Source: JANJUO01 sp942492935
GTDB taxonomy: Bacteria; Bacteroidota; Ignavibacteria; Kapaibacteriales; UBA2268
NCBI GenBank assembly: GCA_942492935.1
Contig: OW818654.1
Span: 4,092,001-4,156,000, forward strand
Direction: 5' to 3'
Length of the DNA stretch: 64,000 nt
A model generated the notes under the pieces. The model made no database searches, had not been told where the DNA came from, and saw nothing but the letters and a program-made list of their open reading frames with translations. Shown in pieces: positions 49,111-60,300 of this stretch. Numbering within the stretch: the stretch's first letter is position 1; every line of letters begins with the position of its first letter. The position numbers and the translations under genes are program-made.

Positions 49111-51429
49111 TTGAAAATTTCTAAGAAACATATATTCTACATAGTAATATTTTTAACTACAATATTTAGTAGTAGATTATGCTATTCGGAGTATCCTAAT
49201 TTTATATCAAAAAATTTGATTTCATCTGAACGTGATGAAAAGCTATTTGAAATTGGCTTGATTAGATTTGTTGGTAATCACAATTTTGATGAAATTACAC
49301 TTAAAAATGTAATTCAATCTAAACAAACTTATAGGTCATTACCACATCTATTTTTAAATTATTATTACGAAAATTTCAAAAAAAATTCCAGTACGCCAAA
49401 AACCATTTTAAATGCAATGTCAAAAGAACTTAATACAATGTCTGACGAAATACAATATTTCAATTCCATGAAAGCAACAACTGATTCTTTGGCACTCAAA
49501 AATTTTTATAATCTTAATGGATTTCACGATGCAAGTGTTTTTTATACATTTATGCCTGATAGTATCAATAAAGCAAATATATTAACTTTTTACCTAAAGG
49601 AAAATGAACAATATATTATTAAAAGTTTGGTATATACTGGATTTAAACAATTGGATTCAGAGATACTTTCTAAAGTTAAAAATCTTCAGAAAGTTAAAAT
49701 TGGTGACCCCTTTAATGAAAGTAAAATAGTTGAAGAAATAAGTTTAATAAGCAATATGCTTCAAAATAACGGATACTACTATACATCTGTTGAAGTACCA
49801 CCTATAATTAAAAAATTCGATGAAAAAACTGATAGTGTAACTATAAATTTTCATACTGGCATAAGACAAAAAATTAAACACATAGGTTTTATTGATAGTA
49901 CGCATAATCAATCCTTAATAGTGAGAGATTTAAAAATAAAATTACTTGATTTTCAAACTAACGATTGGTATAGTAGAAAAGCTATTAAAGAAAGTGAGAA
50001 TAGCTTAAATTCATTAGGTACGTTTGATTTGGTTACTATCGATACAAGTTCATTATTTGTGCCTTTAACAGATTCAACTTTATCATTATTGATATATACA
50101 AGATACAAAAGAATGACAGAATGGGAAGCAGGTTGGATTTTCAACGAAACTTTGATAGACAAAAAGAACAATACAGGTTTTGAAGTATCAATATTAAATA
50201 GAAACTTATTTGGAGCAGCTCAGAAGATTCATCTTTGGGCAAATACACAATTAAAAGATGTAAACAGATTTATAAATGGTAATGGTTTTGATTATGAAAT
50301 GCAAATGGGTATATCTTTGAGCCAGCCATTGCTATGGTCTATCGAGAATATGAGAATTGGAGCTAATGCAAGTTTGATTTATTCATATAGTTCTTTAGAT
50401 AATTATTTTAACATTTATTCTACTTCAATTCCTATCAATATACCAATTACATTAAAGGAAGATGTATATCTTAACAAAATTCTTGTTGATTTTACATTCG
50501 ATAGACAAAGTACTGCTTCAAATTTTCTTGAATTTATGAAAACGATTAGTGATACTTCAACGGCAATTGGAGACCCTAATAATAGAATATCTTTAATGCA
50601 ATCTTTGATTCTTTATACAAATTTGTACAACTATTTAAATTCAAGAGAATACCATTTATTTACATCTAATCTTTTTGGAATTACTTTAATTGGTGACAGT
50701 AGAAATCATCCATTTTCTCCAACAGATGGCGACTATTTCCAATTTACTTTAGACGGATGGAATCTTTTTCTTGCTCATCCCCTTATTGCAGGAATTGCAA
50801 GGTTTATACGAGTGCAATCTGCTTATTCATTCTTTTTGAATTATAATGAAAATATAACAAATGCTTTTAAATTTAAAGGTGGAGTTACATATCTGTTTGA
50901 TGCAGACAATGCTTACGTTCCTTACGATAGACATTTTTTTAGTGGCGGTGGTTCAAGTGTTCGTGGATGGCAATCGCGACAACTTCATTACTCAAAAATT
51001 GAAGAAAATACAGGATTGAACGACCAAGATTATCATTTTCTATCAAATATTCTTGGTAGTGGTATAATCATTGAAGGCAGTTATGAATTTCGTTATAGAT
51101 TTTCAAGACCTGCTGGAATAGACCCAACAATTGCAGAACAAATTTCTAATATTGGTTTAGTTGGATTTGTCGATTTTGGTAATGCATATCATTGGTTTGC
51201 AGAAACGGAACAAAATAAAATTGAAATGAAATTTACTGATTATTTTACAAAACTTGCCTGGGCGTTTGGATTTGGGATTCGTTACGACACACCGCTTGGA
51301 CCTGTAAGATTAAATTTGGCATTACCGTTTTACAGACCTTATACTACAAGAAATGATTATTTTATTTTCAATGAAACTAATGTATTTAAAAATCTTCAAA
51401 TACATATTGATATTGGTCAATCATTCTAA
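49111..51429 (+). CDS. Omp85 family outer membrane protein
   Basis: A 772-residue protein starting at TTG with a signal peptide (about residues 1-25). Residues about 30-330 contain POTRA-like repeats, each with a short helix and strands (GFKQLDSEILSKVKNLQKVK; IGFIDSTHNQ). The C-terminal half is a 16-strand type barrel with the Omp85 lid-lock motif as SSVRGWQSRQ (near 610) and the typical end RYDTPLGPVRLNLALPF. It may be a BamA or a TamA-like protein; POTRA count and the lone position suggest a TamA-like role, but this is unproven. Confidence 0.9.
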   Translation: MKISKKHIFYIVIFLTTIFSSRLCYSEYPNFISKNLISSERDEKLFEIGLIRFVGNHNFDEITLKNVIQSKQTYRSLPHLFLNYYYENFKKNSSTPKTILNAMSKELNTMSDEIQYFNSMKATTDSLALKNFYNLNGFHDASVFYTFMPDSINKANILTFYLKENEQYIIKSLVYTGFKQLDSEILSKVKNLQKVKIGDPFNESKIVEEISLISNMLQNNGYYYTSVEVPPIIKKFDEKTDSVTINFHTGIRQKIKHIGFIDSTHNQSLIVRDLKIKLLDFQTNDWYSRKAIKESENSLNSLGTFDLVTIDTSSLFVPLTDSTLSLLIYTRYKRMTEWEAGWIFNETLIDKKNNTGFEVSILNRNLFGAAQKIHLWANTQLKDVNRFINGNGFDYEMQMGISLSQPLLWSIENMRIGANASLIYSYSSLDNYFNIYSTSIPINIPITLKEDVYLNKILVDFTFDRQSTASNFLEFMKTISDTSTAIGDPNNRISLMQSLILYTNLYNYLNSREYHLFTSNLFGITLIGDSRNHPFSPTDGDYFQFTLDGWNLFLAHPLIAGIARFIRVQSAYSFFLNYNENITNAFKFKGGVTYLFDADNAYVPYDRHFFSGGGSSVRGWQSRQLHYSKIEENTGLNDQDYHFLSNILGSGIIIEGSYEFRYRFSRPAGIDPTIAEQISNIGLVGFVDFGNAYHWFAETEQNKIEMKFTDYFTKLAWAFGFGIRYDTPLGPVRLNLALPFYRPYTTRNDYFIFNETNVFKNLQIHIDIGQSF

Positions 51430-51966
51430 ATTACAGCATTACGAATTATTGAAATTCAAATTTTTCTTATAATTTAACACAAATTTTCACTGTAATATAA
51501 TAAAAGTTACTTACGAATAGTTCAACTTTTAAAAAATTTTTTTTAACTATGAATGATTATTTTAAATAATTAAATTGATTCATAATTTCATGTAAATTGG
51601 TATATTTCATTTCTTTTTCAAATTTATATTAAAACATTCGGTTTCAATCTAAATATCAACAACATTAAACAAATCTGTTAATATAAACTATGGATTGTGA
51701 GTTAATCATATTAATATTCTTTACTTACTAAACAAAAAAACAGCACTTTCTACAAGATATTTTTTATCCATTGTTCCATATTATTCTGTTATTTTTTCAT
51801 ACATTTACTTGTAACAAAAATGATATTCAGAGTTACTATTTTCAATTTTCCAACAATGTAAATATTATATATTCCAATAATTAACAAAAATTTCAATTAT
51901 CCAAATATTTTTTATTTATTTTAATAAATTATTTGCAAAATAAAATTATTATATTTAATTTAGAGT
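51430..51966. other. AT-rich intergenic, no gene seen
   Basis: Very AT-rich (long A and T runs) between the Omp85 and lipoprotein genes. Nothing beyond possible promoter-like sequence was recognised. Confidence 0.45.
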
Positions 51967-51993
51967 ATGTTTCTTTTACAAAAAGGTTTGGCT

Positions 51994-53562
51994 ATGAAAA
52001 ATGTATTTTACTTTTCAACTATAGTTGCAATGCTTATCATTGCATCTTGCGATTGGTTTGATAGTCCAACGGACAGTTCTAAACCAAGTGCTTCTGAGGT
52101 TAGAAATGCTTATGAGGTCTTACTTGAAGTAAACGCAGTAAAACAATCTAAAATTTATAATGTTGTTAAAGCATTTTCAAATGACTACAACAGCAAATTT
52201 TTAGAAAAGGATTTAACATACAAACAAATAGATGAAGTATATGAAAATTTGTTTTACGTAACAAAATTTAAAGGGGATGTTGATAAAGCCATTAAATCAA
52301 TTGAGAAAAGTGAGGAATCAAGTTACTTTAAAGATAATTTACCAAATAAATACAATTCTGAACAATTACAGGGTATTGGCTCAGCAATGAAAGGATTTTA
52401 TGATTGGTGTTCAGGAACTGGTAAAAAAAGCAGAACAAGAATTTTAACAGTTGCTTCAAATTTAACAGAATCAGATAGAACTGCATTATACAATAGTTTA
52501 AGAGATAATTGGAAAGACAAAGCCAAAAGTGAGTCAGATTTTTGGGATAAGTTAGAAAAAGGAGAATTTGATAATAGCGCCCCTCAAATATTTAATGATT
52601 TCGTTCACAATTCCGATTCTGATTTTGGTTTGGTATCTCAAGAAAAAGGGTTAACTATTGGAAAAATTGTTGTTAAAGAAGGAGCCGAAGGAATTACAGC
52701 TGGTGCAAGCGTTGTTGTAGAAGCTGTTAAAGTTGTTACTCCGCTTGGAACAGGTATGGACTTGGTTGAAAAAGGCAAAGAGTATGTAGAAAGAGGTGAA
52801 AAGATATTCACAGACCCTAAAGGTGCATTAAAGGATGAAATAAAAGAAGCTATTGCTAAAAAGATTGGGGGATTGGTTGATGTAGATGGCATTATTGATG
52901 CAGCTGGAATAAGTGATGCAGCTGGCAAAGCTTTAAAAGCTATTCTCGATGCAGGGCTTGGCTCAGACGAACCAGATAAATGGGTAAAATCATTCATTGA
53001 CTGGGGAATTGGAAAGATTGTTGACACTGATAATAAAGGAAAAGCTGCTGATATTGTTGTTGCTGAAAATATGGGTAATTCAAATGTTCCACAGATTGTT
53101 ATAAGTGTTGGAGGTGAAGCAAAAGTTGGTGAAAATACTGAAATTCCAATTGGACTTCCAGAGGGAACATGGAAAGTAAAAGTAATAGACTTAGAAGGAA
53201 TTTGGGATGAGGTAGTTACTGAAATCACCAAACAAGTTGAAACATTAATACTAACATCAACTGAAAAAGATGGACAACACAACAAAGGGGCATATTCATT
53301 GTCTGTGTGGATTTCACCAGGTAATCCTGACCCATATCAATCTGTAACAGTCTATGCAAAAATTTATCCACCAGTATCTGGGAAAGAAATTTATTTCAGT
53401 ATTACTGGAACTGATGGTTATAGCAATGAAGTTACAAGTTTAACAGATGCTACAGGATTAGTGTCATTCCATGTGCCTGGAGGTGCAGGAGGAGTTGTAG
53501 ATGCATTTTCAATCAAAATTGTTGAAACAGGTTTAACGAGGTCTTTATCTTATGTATTTTGA
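51994..53562 (+). CDS. Large lipoprotein with C-terminal Ig-like domain
   Basis: A 522-residue protein from ATG 51994 (the frame opens at 51967, but the ATG gives a proper signal peptide). The lipobox is LIIASC (Cys at 19). Residues about 30-210 are helical, about 215-350 include alanine/glycine-rich amphipathic helices, and the last 90 residues form an Ig-like domain (VTVYAKIYPPVSGKEIYFS, LTDATGLVSFHVPGG) as in invasin-type repeats. No enzyme motif is visible. It is a single-gene unit, cell-envelope anchored. Confidence 0.8.
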   Translation: MKNVFYFSTIVAMLIIASCDWFDSPTDSSKPSASEVRNAYEVLLEVNAVKQSKIYNVVKAFSNDYNSKFLEKDLTYKQIDEVYENLFYVTKFKGDVDKAIKSIEKSEESSYFKDNLPNKYNSEQLQGIGSAMKGFYDWCSGTGKKSRTRILTVASNLTESDRTALYNSLRDNWKDKAKSESDFWDKLEKGEFDNSAPQIFNDFVHNSDSDFGLVSQEKGLTIGKIVVKEGAEGITAGASVVVEAVKVVTPLGTGMDLVEKGKEYVERGEKIFTDPKGALKDEIKEAIAKKIGGLVDVDGIIDAAGISDAAGKALKAILDAGLGSDEPDKWVKSFIDWGIGKIVDTDNKGKAADIVVAENMGNSNVPQIVISVGGEAKVGENTEIPIGLPEGTWKVKVIDLEGIWDEVVTEITKQVETLILTSTEKDGQHNKGAYSLSVWISPGNPDPYQSVTVYAKIYPPVSGKEIYFSITGTDGYSNEVTSLTDATGLVSFHVPGGAGGVVDAFSIKIVETGLTRSLSYVF

Positions 53563-53580
53563 TGTAGATTGATTACTAAG

Positions 53581-53610
53581 CAAGCCATTCTAAAACTTTA
53601 GAGTGGCTTG
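53581..53610. terminator. Bidirectional terminator
   Basis: A 14-bp inverted repeat (53581-53594 with 53597-53610, ends CAAGCCA/TGGCTTG, one T-G pair) between the lipoprotein gene and the converging glycosyltransferase gene, with T-rich flank TTATT on the plus strand. Confidence 0.75.
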
Positions 53611-53613
53611 TTA

Positions 53614-54675
53614 TTAAAGACATTTTTCGATAGAGTGCAATATCTTATCTACATTTAATGAATCCATACAAAAATATTCATCATTTTTACATTTAGGAGA
53701 AAAGAAACATTTACATTCTTTATCAGGCATAACAATCTCTCCCCTTCCGAATAATTCAAATTCAGCTGGATTAAAAATATTATTCATTAAAACAAGTGGC
53801 TTTTTTAGTCCAATAGCAATGTGCATACCCATAGTTACTGCAGAGACCACAACATCACATTTATCAACAAGTGAAATAAATTTATTCAATTCGAAATAAC
53901 CAAGGTAAGATGCACCAGTAGTTTTTTGGAAATACTTGTTTTTTTCATCTTCCTGCTTTCCACCGAGTAAAATTGGGTAATATCTTTTAGCTTGTAATTT
54001 TGTGATTAATTCTATCCAATTATCATCAGACCAAAGTCTTGAAATCCACCTTGCACCACAACCAGTATTTAAACCTATAATTTTTTCATTTTGATTATCA
54101 AGATTCCAGTCAAAATCTACCTTTTTTTCTAATATATATTCTTCACCATTATATTCCAAACCACAAATATTAAATATTTCTTGAAGATATGACAACTTAT
54201 TGCTTTTATTAACATCGTCATAAATACCAGAAATGAATTTTGGGTAAGCTAATTCATTAATAGGAGCAGGTAAACCATCATTAAGTACAAAACCATATTT
54301 TTCGTCAGATTTTACGGTTGATAGTAAAGCACATGCTTGAATATCTTTATCAAGATTTATAGCAATTTTAAATTTAATATTCTGTAAAACTAAAATACTT
54401 TCTGAATTAAAATCTAAAATTCTATCTACTTTATTTGGGATAATTTCAGGTGAATAAGTTAACCACCATATTCTTGACTTAGGATGTAAATCCCATATTT
54501 TATGTAATAGTGGAGTAGTTCTGATAACATCACCAATAGCACCAAGTTTAATAATCAAAATGTTATCTTCAATCTCATCAAAATGAGTACAATTATCGCA
54601 ATGAACTGATTCAGTTTTGTGATAAACACACGGCATCATACCATTAAAAAAACGGCAGTTAGTTTTAATTTGCAT
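53614..54675 (-). CDS. Family 9 glycosyltransferase (heptosyltransferase-like)
   Basis: A 353-residue GT-B enzyme of the ADP-heptose transferase family. It has N-terminal domain IKLGAIGDVIRTTPLLHKI (near 50-68), the C-terminal nucleotide-sugar site with IIGLNTGCGARW and a late SAVTMGMHIAIGLKKP. It is unusual in having cysteine groups at both ends: CRFFNGMMPC and CDNC before the fold, and CKCFFSPKC plus FCM at the end. The sugar added cannot be read from sequence. It is last of a five-gene minus-strand unit. Confidence 0.88.
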   Translation of the reverse strand: MQIKTNCRFFNGMMPCVYHKTESVHCDNCTHFDEIEDNILIIKLGAIGDVIRTTPLLHKIWDLHPKSRIWWLTYSPEIIPNKVDRILDFNSESILVLQNIKFKIAINLDKDIQACALLSTVKSDEKYGFVLNDGLPAPINELAYPKFISGIYDDVNKSNKLSYLQEIFNICGLEYNGEEYILEKKVDFDWNLDNQNEKIIGLNTGCGARWISRLWSDDNWIELITKLQAKRYYPILLGGKQEDEKNKYFQKTTGASYLGYFELNKFISLVDKCDVVVSAVTMGMHIAIGLKKPLVLMNNIFNPAEFELFGRGEIVMPDKECKCFFSPKCKNDEYFCMDSLNVDKILHSIEKCL

Positions 54676-54679
54676 TATT

Positions 54680-55435
54680 TTAGTTTAATTTTAATTGCAA
54701 TAATATAAATACTTGATAAAAGAAAACATTAGATTCTTGGCTTTCATTCAATTTAGTAGGTGTAAACAACTCACCACGAGAGTCATTTTTTCCTAATAAA
54801 TTCATAATACCAAGATTAAAACCAGTATTAATATAGAAATTCTTTCTGATTTGTCCATCTATTCCAATCTTTAATTGAGTTCCAAATCTAAAAGCTGTAC
54901 CCTTAGAATATGTTCTTATAGTATCCATCTCATCAAGCATCAAATAATCAATCTCATGCTCAAATTTAACGTTACTTAAATAATTAAATTTTAATTCTGC
55001 TCCAGCATATATTTTAGCACCTGCTTCTTTTATTTCTGCAAAAACATAGTGAAAACCAGTATTAAAAGTAAAAATATCAACATCATGCAAGAAGTAGTTT
55101 ACGATATTTGGACCTTCACTAATAAACTCTCTACCATAAAAGAAATCATATTCTAAAGAAATTGGAATTCTATAATTATCTTCTTCGTCCAAAGAGCCAG
55201 TGAACCTTAATTCCATACCTGGGTGATAAACTCCCATACTTCCACCTATAATGGCTTCCTTTGCATTAGGAGGAGGCAAAATGCTTAAATTAGCTCTGTT
55301 ATCCCCCATTATTCTTGATACTGTCATTCCATAAGATACAGATTGATGTTTAAATAACTGAGCAGAGACATTTAAACTTAATAAAGAAATAAGCAAACCT
55401 ATTAATAAAAATAATCGATATCTAATAAATATCAT
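54680..55435 (-). CDS. Outer-membrane-type protein, unknown
   Basis: A 251-residue protein with a signal peptide (hydrophobic to about residue 26, VSAQ cleavage) and alternating strands of the beta-barrel type (ISLEYDFFYGREF, AGAELKFNYLSNVKF, FYINTGFNLGIMNLLG), ending in a hydrophobic strand (FFYQVFILLQLKLN). No family was recognised. Its start overlaps the end of the GT2 gene by 4 bases, and GT9 follows 4 bases after its stop, so all three are cotranscribed. Confidence 0.7.
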   Translation of the reverse strand: MIFIRYRLFLLIGLLISLLSLNVSAQLFKHQSVSYGMTVSRIMGDNRANLSILPPPNAKEAIIGGSMGVYHPGMELRFTGSLDEEDNYRIPISLEYDFFYGREFISEGPNIVNYFLHDVDIFTFNTGFHYVFAEIKEAGAKIYAGAELKFNYLSNVKFEHEIDYLMLDEMDTIRTYSKGTAFRFGTQLKIGIDGQIRKNFYINTGFNLGIMNLLGKNDSRGELFTPTKLNESQESNVFFYQVFILLQLKLN

Positions 55436-56508
55436 AATCTATCCTTGATACTGTAAATATTTTTGTTTTGTAAAATCTGATTTTTTGTGAGCATTTCACC
55501 AAGCAATCCGGTTGAAATAAATTGTACACCTACAATTATCAATGCTACTCCAAATAATGCTAAAGGCCTATTCGACAGATAAGTTAAACCAAGGAACCAT
55601 TCAATAGTCAAATATATGTTTAAACTTAAACCAGCCAATGTTAACAAAGAACCAATTAAACCAAAGAAATGCAAAGGACGTTTGAAATATTTTGTAGTAA
55701 GTAAAACAGTAAGCAAATCTAAAAAACCATTTACAAATCTTGATAATCCAAATTTTGAAACTCCGTATCTTCTTGGATGATGTTTAACAACCATTTCAGT
55801 TACTTTAAAACCTTCCCAATGAGCCAAAGCTGGAATATAACGATGCATTTCACCATATACAGTAACAGTCTTAACAACTTCCTTTTTGTAAGCTTTTAAA
55901 CCGCAATTAAAGTCATGTAATCGAATTCCACTTGCAAGTGAAGTAACAAAATTAAAAAATTTACTTGGTAATGTTTTAGAAATAGGGTCATATCTTTTCT
56001 TTTTCCAACCTGATACTAAATCATAACCTTCATTTAATTTTTTAATTAAACCAGGAATTTCTGCCGGGTCATCTTGCAAATCAGAATCCATTGTAATTAC
56101 ATATTTTCCTTTTGCAGCCGAAAATCCGCTATCTAATGCAGCTGATTTACCGTAATTGCGTCTGAATCTAATTGCTCTAAATCTATTATTTCGTTTATTA
56201 ATATCTCTTATTACATTAAAAGAATCATCTGTAGAGCCGTCATCAACAAAAATAACTTCCCATTTATTTTTTGTAAAACGAGTAAGCTCTTCCTCAAGCA
56301 AAAAGGATAATTCAGGAAGGGATTCCTCCTCATTGAACAATGGTATTACAACAGAAACTTCAATAAAATCATGTTTTTGCTTTATAAAATTAGCTTCATT
56401 TTTCTGCTTTATTTGAACTGGAATATTACTATGTTCATTAATATCCTTATTGATATTAACAATTGGTTTTATTTTTTTCTTTTTATCTGTCTTTACAACT
56501 TCATTCAT
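55432..56508 (-). CDS. Family 2 glycosyltransferase with two membrane helices
   Basis: A 358-residue enzyme of the DPM1/GtrB type, which moves a sugar from a nucleotide onto a polyprenyl phosphate. The GT-A domain (about 50-270) has VVIPLFNEEESLPEL, FVDDGSTDDS, the DxD in MDSDLQDDP and a FNCGLKAY segment. Two C-terminal membrane helices follow (about 280-345). The first 48 residues are lysine/asparagine-rich and unusual. It is cotranscribed with the barrel protein and GT9 genes, suggesting glycan or envelope modification. Confidence 0.9.
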   Translation of the reverse strand: MNEVVKTDKKKKIKPIVNINKDINEHSNIPVQIKQKNEANFIKQKHDFIEVSVVIPLFNEEESLPELSFLLEEELTRFTKNKWEVIFVDDGSTDDSFNVIRDINKRNNRFRAIRFRRNYGKSAALDSGFSAAKGKYVITMDSDLQDDPAEIPGLIKKLNEGYDLVSGWKKKRYDPISKTLPSKFFNFVTSLASGIRLHDFNCGLKAYKKEVVKTVTVYGEMHRYIPALAHWEGFKVTEMVVKHHPRRYGVSKFGLSRFVNGFLDLLTVLLTTKYFKRPLHFFGLIGSLLTLAGLSLNIYLTIEWFLGLTYLSNRPLALFGVALIIVGVQFISTGLLGEMLTKNQILQNKNIYSIKDRL

Positions 56509-57302
56509 TATTTAAAAACCGTAAATACTTTATTATCTATTTTTCCATTAAAATAATCTGCCACAAAAATATAATTTCCGTTTTTTAGAAACGAAATATC
56601 TAATCTATTATTATCATAAATTTTAATATTTGAAACAATTACTTCGCCTAACATACTATAAATAGTAATTGTTTTTATATTTTCTGATTCATTCCAATAT
56701 AAAAAGTCAGAAGCTGGATTAGGAAACAGTACATTCTTGTCAAGTTCAATATTATCAGATATTGATTTGAATTTATCCTTATTGAAATAAATATCAATAA
56801 AGAACTTTCTAATACCAGAATTAGTAATCTCAAATGAAGATACTTCATCCATCTTATGTTTGAAAACTAAACCTTCCAAAGCATCAATAACAAATGCCGA
56901 ATCAATCCCATCATTAAGATTTGAATCCCAATTTACAGAAATTTTTGAAGCCAATCCCCAGTTAAATACAACTAAATATCTTCTATAAAATTTCACTTCA
57001 TTTTCTGGAACTGCTTTCAGGTCCTTATCAAGCCACAGCAAGTCATAAAATTTTGAGCCATTACTGTCTGTTTGAGAAGAGTCTGTAGTTTCCAAATATG
57101 CAGCAAAGGTATTCATTGGGAAAATGGTAGGGAAACTATCCTCTCCAAGTAATTTATCCCATCCATCAGTTGTTAAAGAATCTACACCAGCAATTAAAGG
57201 AACTTTAACAGAACTGCTATTATTTGATAGCGTAATTTTCACATTTGAAGAAAATGAAAAAATTGTACTATAACCAATCAACAAATAAAGAATATATTTC
57301 AT
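56508..57302 (-). CDS. Secreted protein with C-terminal sorting domain
   Basis: A 264-residue protein with a signal peptide (about residues 1-19). The first 180 residues are beta-rich without a recognised family. The last 75 are a T9SS type A sorting domain (FPNPASDFLYWNES, then ITIYSMLGEVI, ending KVFTVFK). Its stop overlaps the start of the GT2 gene by one base. It heads the five-gene unit. Confidence 0.8.
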   Translation of the reverse strand: MKYILYLLIGYSTIFSFSSNVKITLSNNSSSVKVPLIAGVDSLTTDGWDKLLGEDSFPTIFPMNTFAAYLETTDSSQTDSNGSKFYDLLWLDKDLKAVPENEVKFYRRYLVVFNWGLASKISVNWDSNLNDGIDSAFVIDALEGLVFKHKMDEVSSFEITNSGIRKFFIDIYFNKDKFKSISDNIELDKNVLFPNPASDFLYWNESENIKTITIYSMLGEVIVSNIKIYDNNRLDISFLKNGNYIFVADYFNGKIDNKVFTVFK

Positions 57303-57322
57303 TTTAATCTCAAAATAATAAA

Positions 57323-57350
57323 GGGCAGTTAAGCATAAACTTAGCTGCCC
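57323..57350 (-). terminator. Terminator of 1055-residue secreted protein gene
   Basis: An 11-bp stem (57323-57333 with 57340-57350, GGGCAG/CTGCCC ends, one G-T pair) with a 6-base loop. On the minus strand it is followed by TTTATTATTTT. Confidence 0.85.
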
Positions 57351-57371
57351 ATAAAATATTCATTTTTAATA

Positions 57372-60300
57372 CTATCTTACAACATTAACTTTAACAAACG
57401 AAGTTTTTGTACCTGCAATAATTTTGCAAATATAATTACCAACGTTCAAATCAGCAACGTTTAAGCTAAGATTATATGAACCAGCATTAACATTAGCATC
57501 TACTAAAGTCATAATTTCATTACCAAGAGCATCAAATAATGCAATTTTAACATTGTCATTAGTTGGTACACTATAAGAAATAGTTGAAGTTAATGAAGCA
57601 GGATTTGGATATGCAGAGATACCAAAACCTTCAACAACTGTATTAACTTTCATTACTTTTACAGCATCAAAAGGTAATTTTGTTAAAACAACATCATTAC
57701 TTGTACCAGCTTTGATTGAACCTAATTCTTGTTCAGTAACAGGGTCAATGAAAATGTAATCAGCATCAGCATTATCAATTGATAATGATAAAGGATAAGT
57801 TACACCTTGTAATTTAATTGTAGTAACATCATTAGTAGTAATGTATTTGTTGTTTTCTAAACGTACATCAAACAAGTTAGCTGGAGGAGTAGGAGGTAAT
57901 TCAAAGAAAGAAATATCAAGATTATTATCATTGTTCATATAAACAGCTGATTCTTTTTGAGCATTATCTTTAACATTAATTCTTGTTGAATTAGCAAATA
58001 CTTCGTCTTTAGAAGTTTCTAAACCAGTTTTGCTTGGTACGATTTTAGAAGTTTTCAATAAGTAGTAACCATCAGTATTTACTTTAATCCAATAACCTAA
58101 ACCAGGCAACATTTCAGAAACTGCATAGTAACCTTTATCAGTATTGTAGCCATAAACACCAAATTTGAATGTATAATTTCTGTTAGGAACAGCACCAGTA
58201 CCATATTTATCAAAATCAATACCACCAATAGCAGTAGGAACTGATAAAGCACCTACTAAATTCCATCCACCAAATTCACCTGGATTGTTAGGGTCAACTG
58301 CATCACCTGCAATAACTCTAACTTTATCATTAGCAGTTACTTGGGTGAACATAGCTCCACTAAATCTTGTATCAACATCATTTGAATATTTAACAAAATA
58401 TCCAGTACCAATATTCAAATTTTCAGCTTGTTGGAAACCACTTACAAAGAATGTATGAGGTACGTTCAATGCATGAGTATAAATATTATTCCAAACAGTG
58501 TTAGCTGGTTTCAATGGTAATGATAATAAATTCCAACCACGTTTAATAATTGGAGTACCATCAATATTAACAAAATCAATTGAAGTAGGTAAAGTATATT
58601 CAATAACAAACTCAGTAATTCTTGGGTCAAAAATTGAATAAGCACGAGTTGTAGCACCTGTTGGTGTAGAAGTTCTCATATCAGTTGCTTGAAGCAATTG
58701 ACCATTCAATACGTCACGAATATACAAAGTTGAACCAACTGGGAAATCTTCAGTATCATATTCAATAGTTACAGGATATGCATTTGGTCCGTTAGGATTA
58801 AATCTGCAATAGTAAGTATATGAATTTGTACCTTGTGGCATTGGATAAGGACGAATATCTCTTGAATTTGTACGTGGAGCACCAATATTTGGAGCAAAAT
58901 CGCCAAAACCATTTGGAATTAAAGCTGCTAATGTAGGGTCATTCCATACAAACCATCTTGCATCAAATGCAGTAGTTCTCAATGGAGTTCCCCAAGCAAA
59001 TTCACCAAATAAAGCATCAACACCATTAGTAGCTCTTTCGCCTGTACCAAATACCATTTTGACTCCTTGAGCTTTAGCATTTTGTACAGTTAAATTAATA
59101 CCACCAGGATTACCAGGATTTTTTACAAAATCAGGTTCGTAAGGATTTTTAATATATAAGAATAATACTTTAATTCTTACAGGACTAATTCTTGCAAAAG
59201 GTGATTTTACAGTAATATAACCAATATGAAGACCAGTTTTTTCACCATCATCTTTTAATTTAAGTTTTGAAGGGTCAGCAACGATTTCCATATAAACATC
59301 ACGGTCAGCAACTGTATTTTTGTCCATAGGGTCATTTAATTGACCAAGTAATGTTTCATCAACATAATTGATAACAGCACTTCTTGTTCCTCTTTGACGC
59401 CATTTGTTACAACCGCCACCAGTATTATCGCATTTAATAGTTAACCATGGTTCATCAGTTTCAATTTCAATAAAACTTAAACGTGAGTTTGTAGTATTAT
59501 TGTCAATTTTCAACTTATAACTTCCAACAGCAGCTGTTGAGTTTTCGTCAACAGTAACTAATTGGTCTAAATACCATTCACTTTTATCTGGATTATGTTC
59601 TAATAAGTTATCACCAGCAAATGTAGTAAATTTAAATTCTGGAATATCATCAGAGAATCTTAAAATTACTGAACCTGGTAAATATGGTTCATTATCCCAT
59701 TGTGCTGAACTTTGCATAGGACCACCAAGCTCAACAGGAGCATTGTTTAATCCACTCAAATATTCTTCAACTGGAACAGGACCCACACCGTAATCTTGTT
59801 TGTAATTTACAACATCATAATCAATCATACCTTCATAAGCACGTTGAGTACAAACATTTAAATCATTGTAACGAAGAACTCTTGTATCAATATACATAGG
59901 AGTTTTCTTGTTAAATAAGTCAGAGCCACCGAATTTGGCAACTACTTGGAATCTAACATAAACTAAAATTTTGTATTCAATTGAGTAAAGGTCAGTGTTA
60001 GGTAAAGGAGTAATGCTTGTACCAGATATTTTTACTCTTCTACCTTTTTGTTTGTCAGAAATAGGTTTACTTGGGTTGATATACTCCCAGTAATTAATAT
60101 CTTTTGCATCTTCCATATCAATGTTCCAACCATTAGCAAGAGGTTGGTCATCATCAGCATAATCTAAATATGATGGATGTATAGTTTCAACACCTACAGC
60201 TTTAACAGCTGTTTCATCATAGAAGATAGAGAAATCAAAGCTTCTAATAGGTTTAACATGATAACGAACATTACCAAAGGCATCTTTATATGAATACCAT

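Noticed and set aside
52638..53285. A 215-codon minus-strand frame
   Set aside because: It is the antisense shadow of the lipoprotein gene, whose lipobox and domain structure are convincing.
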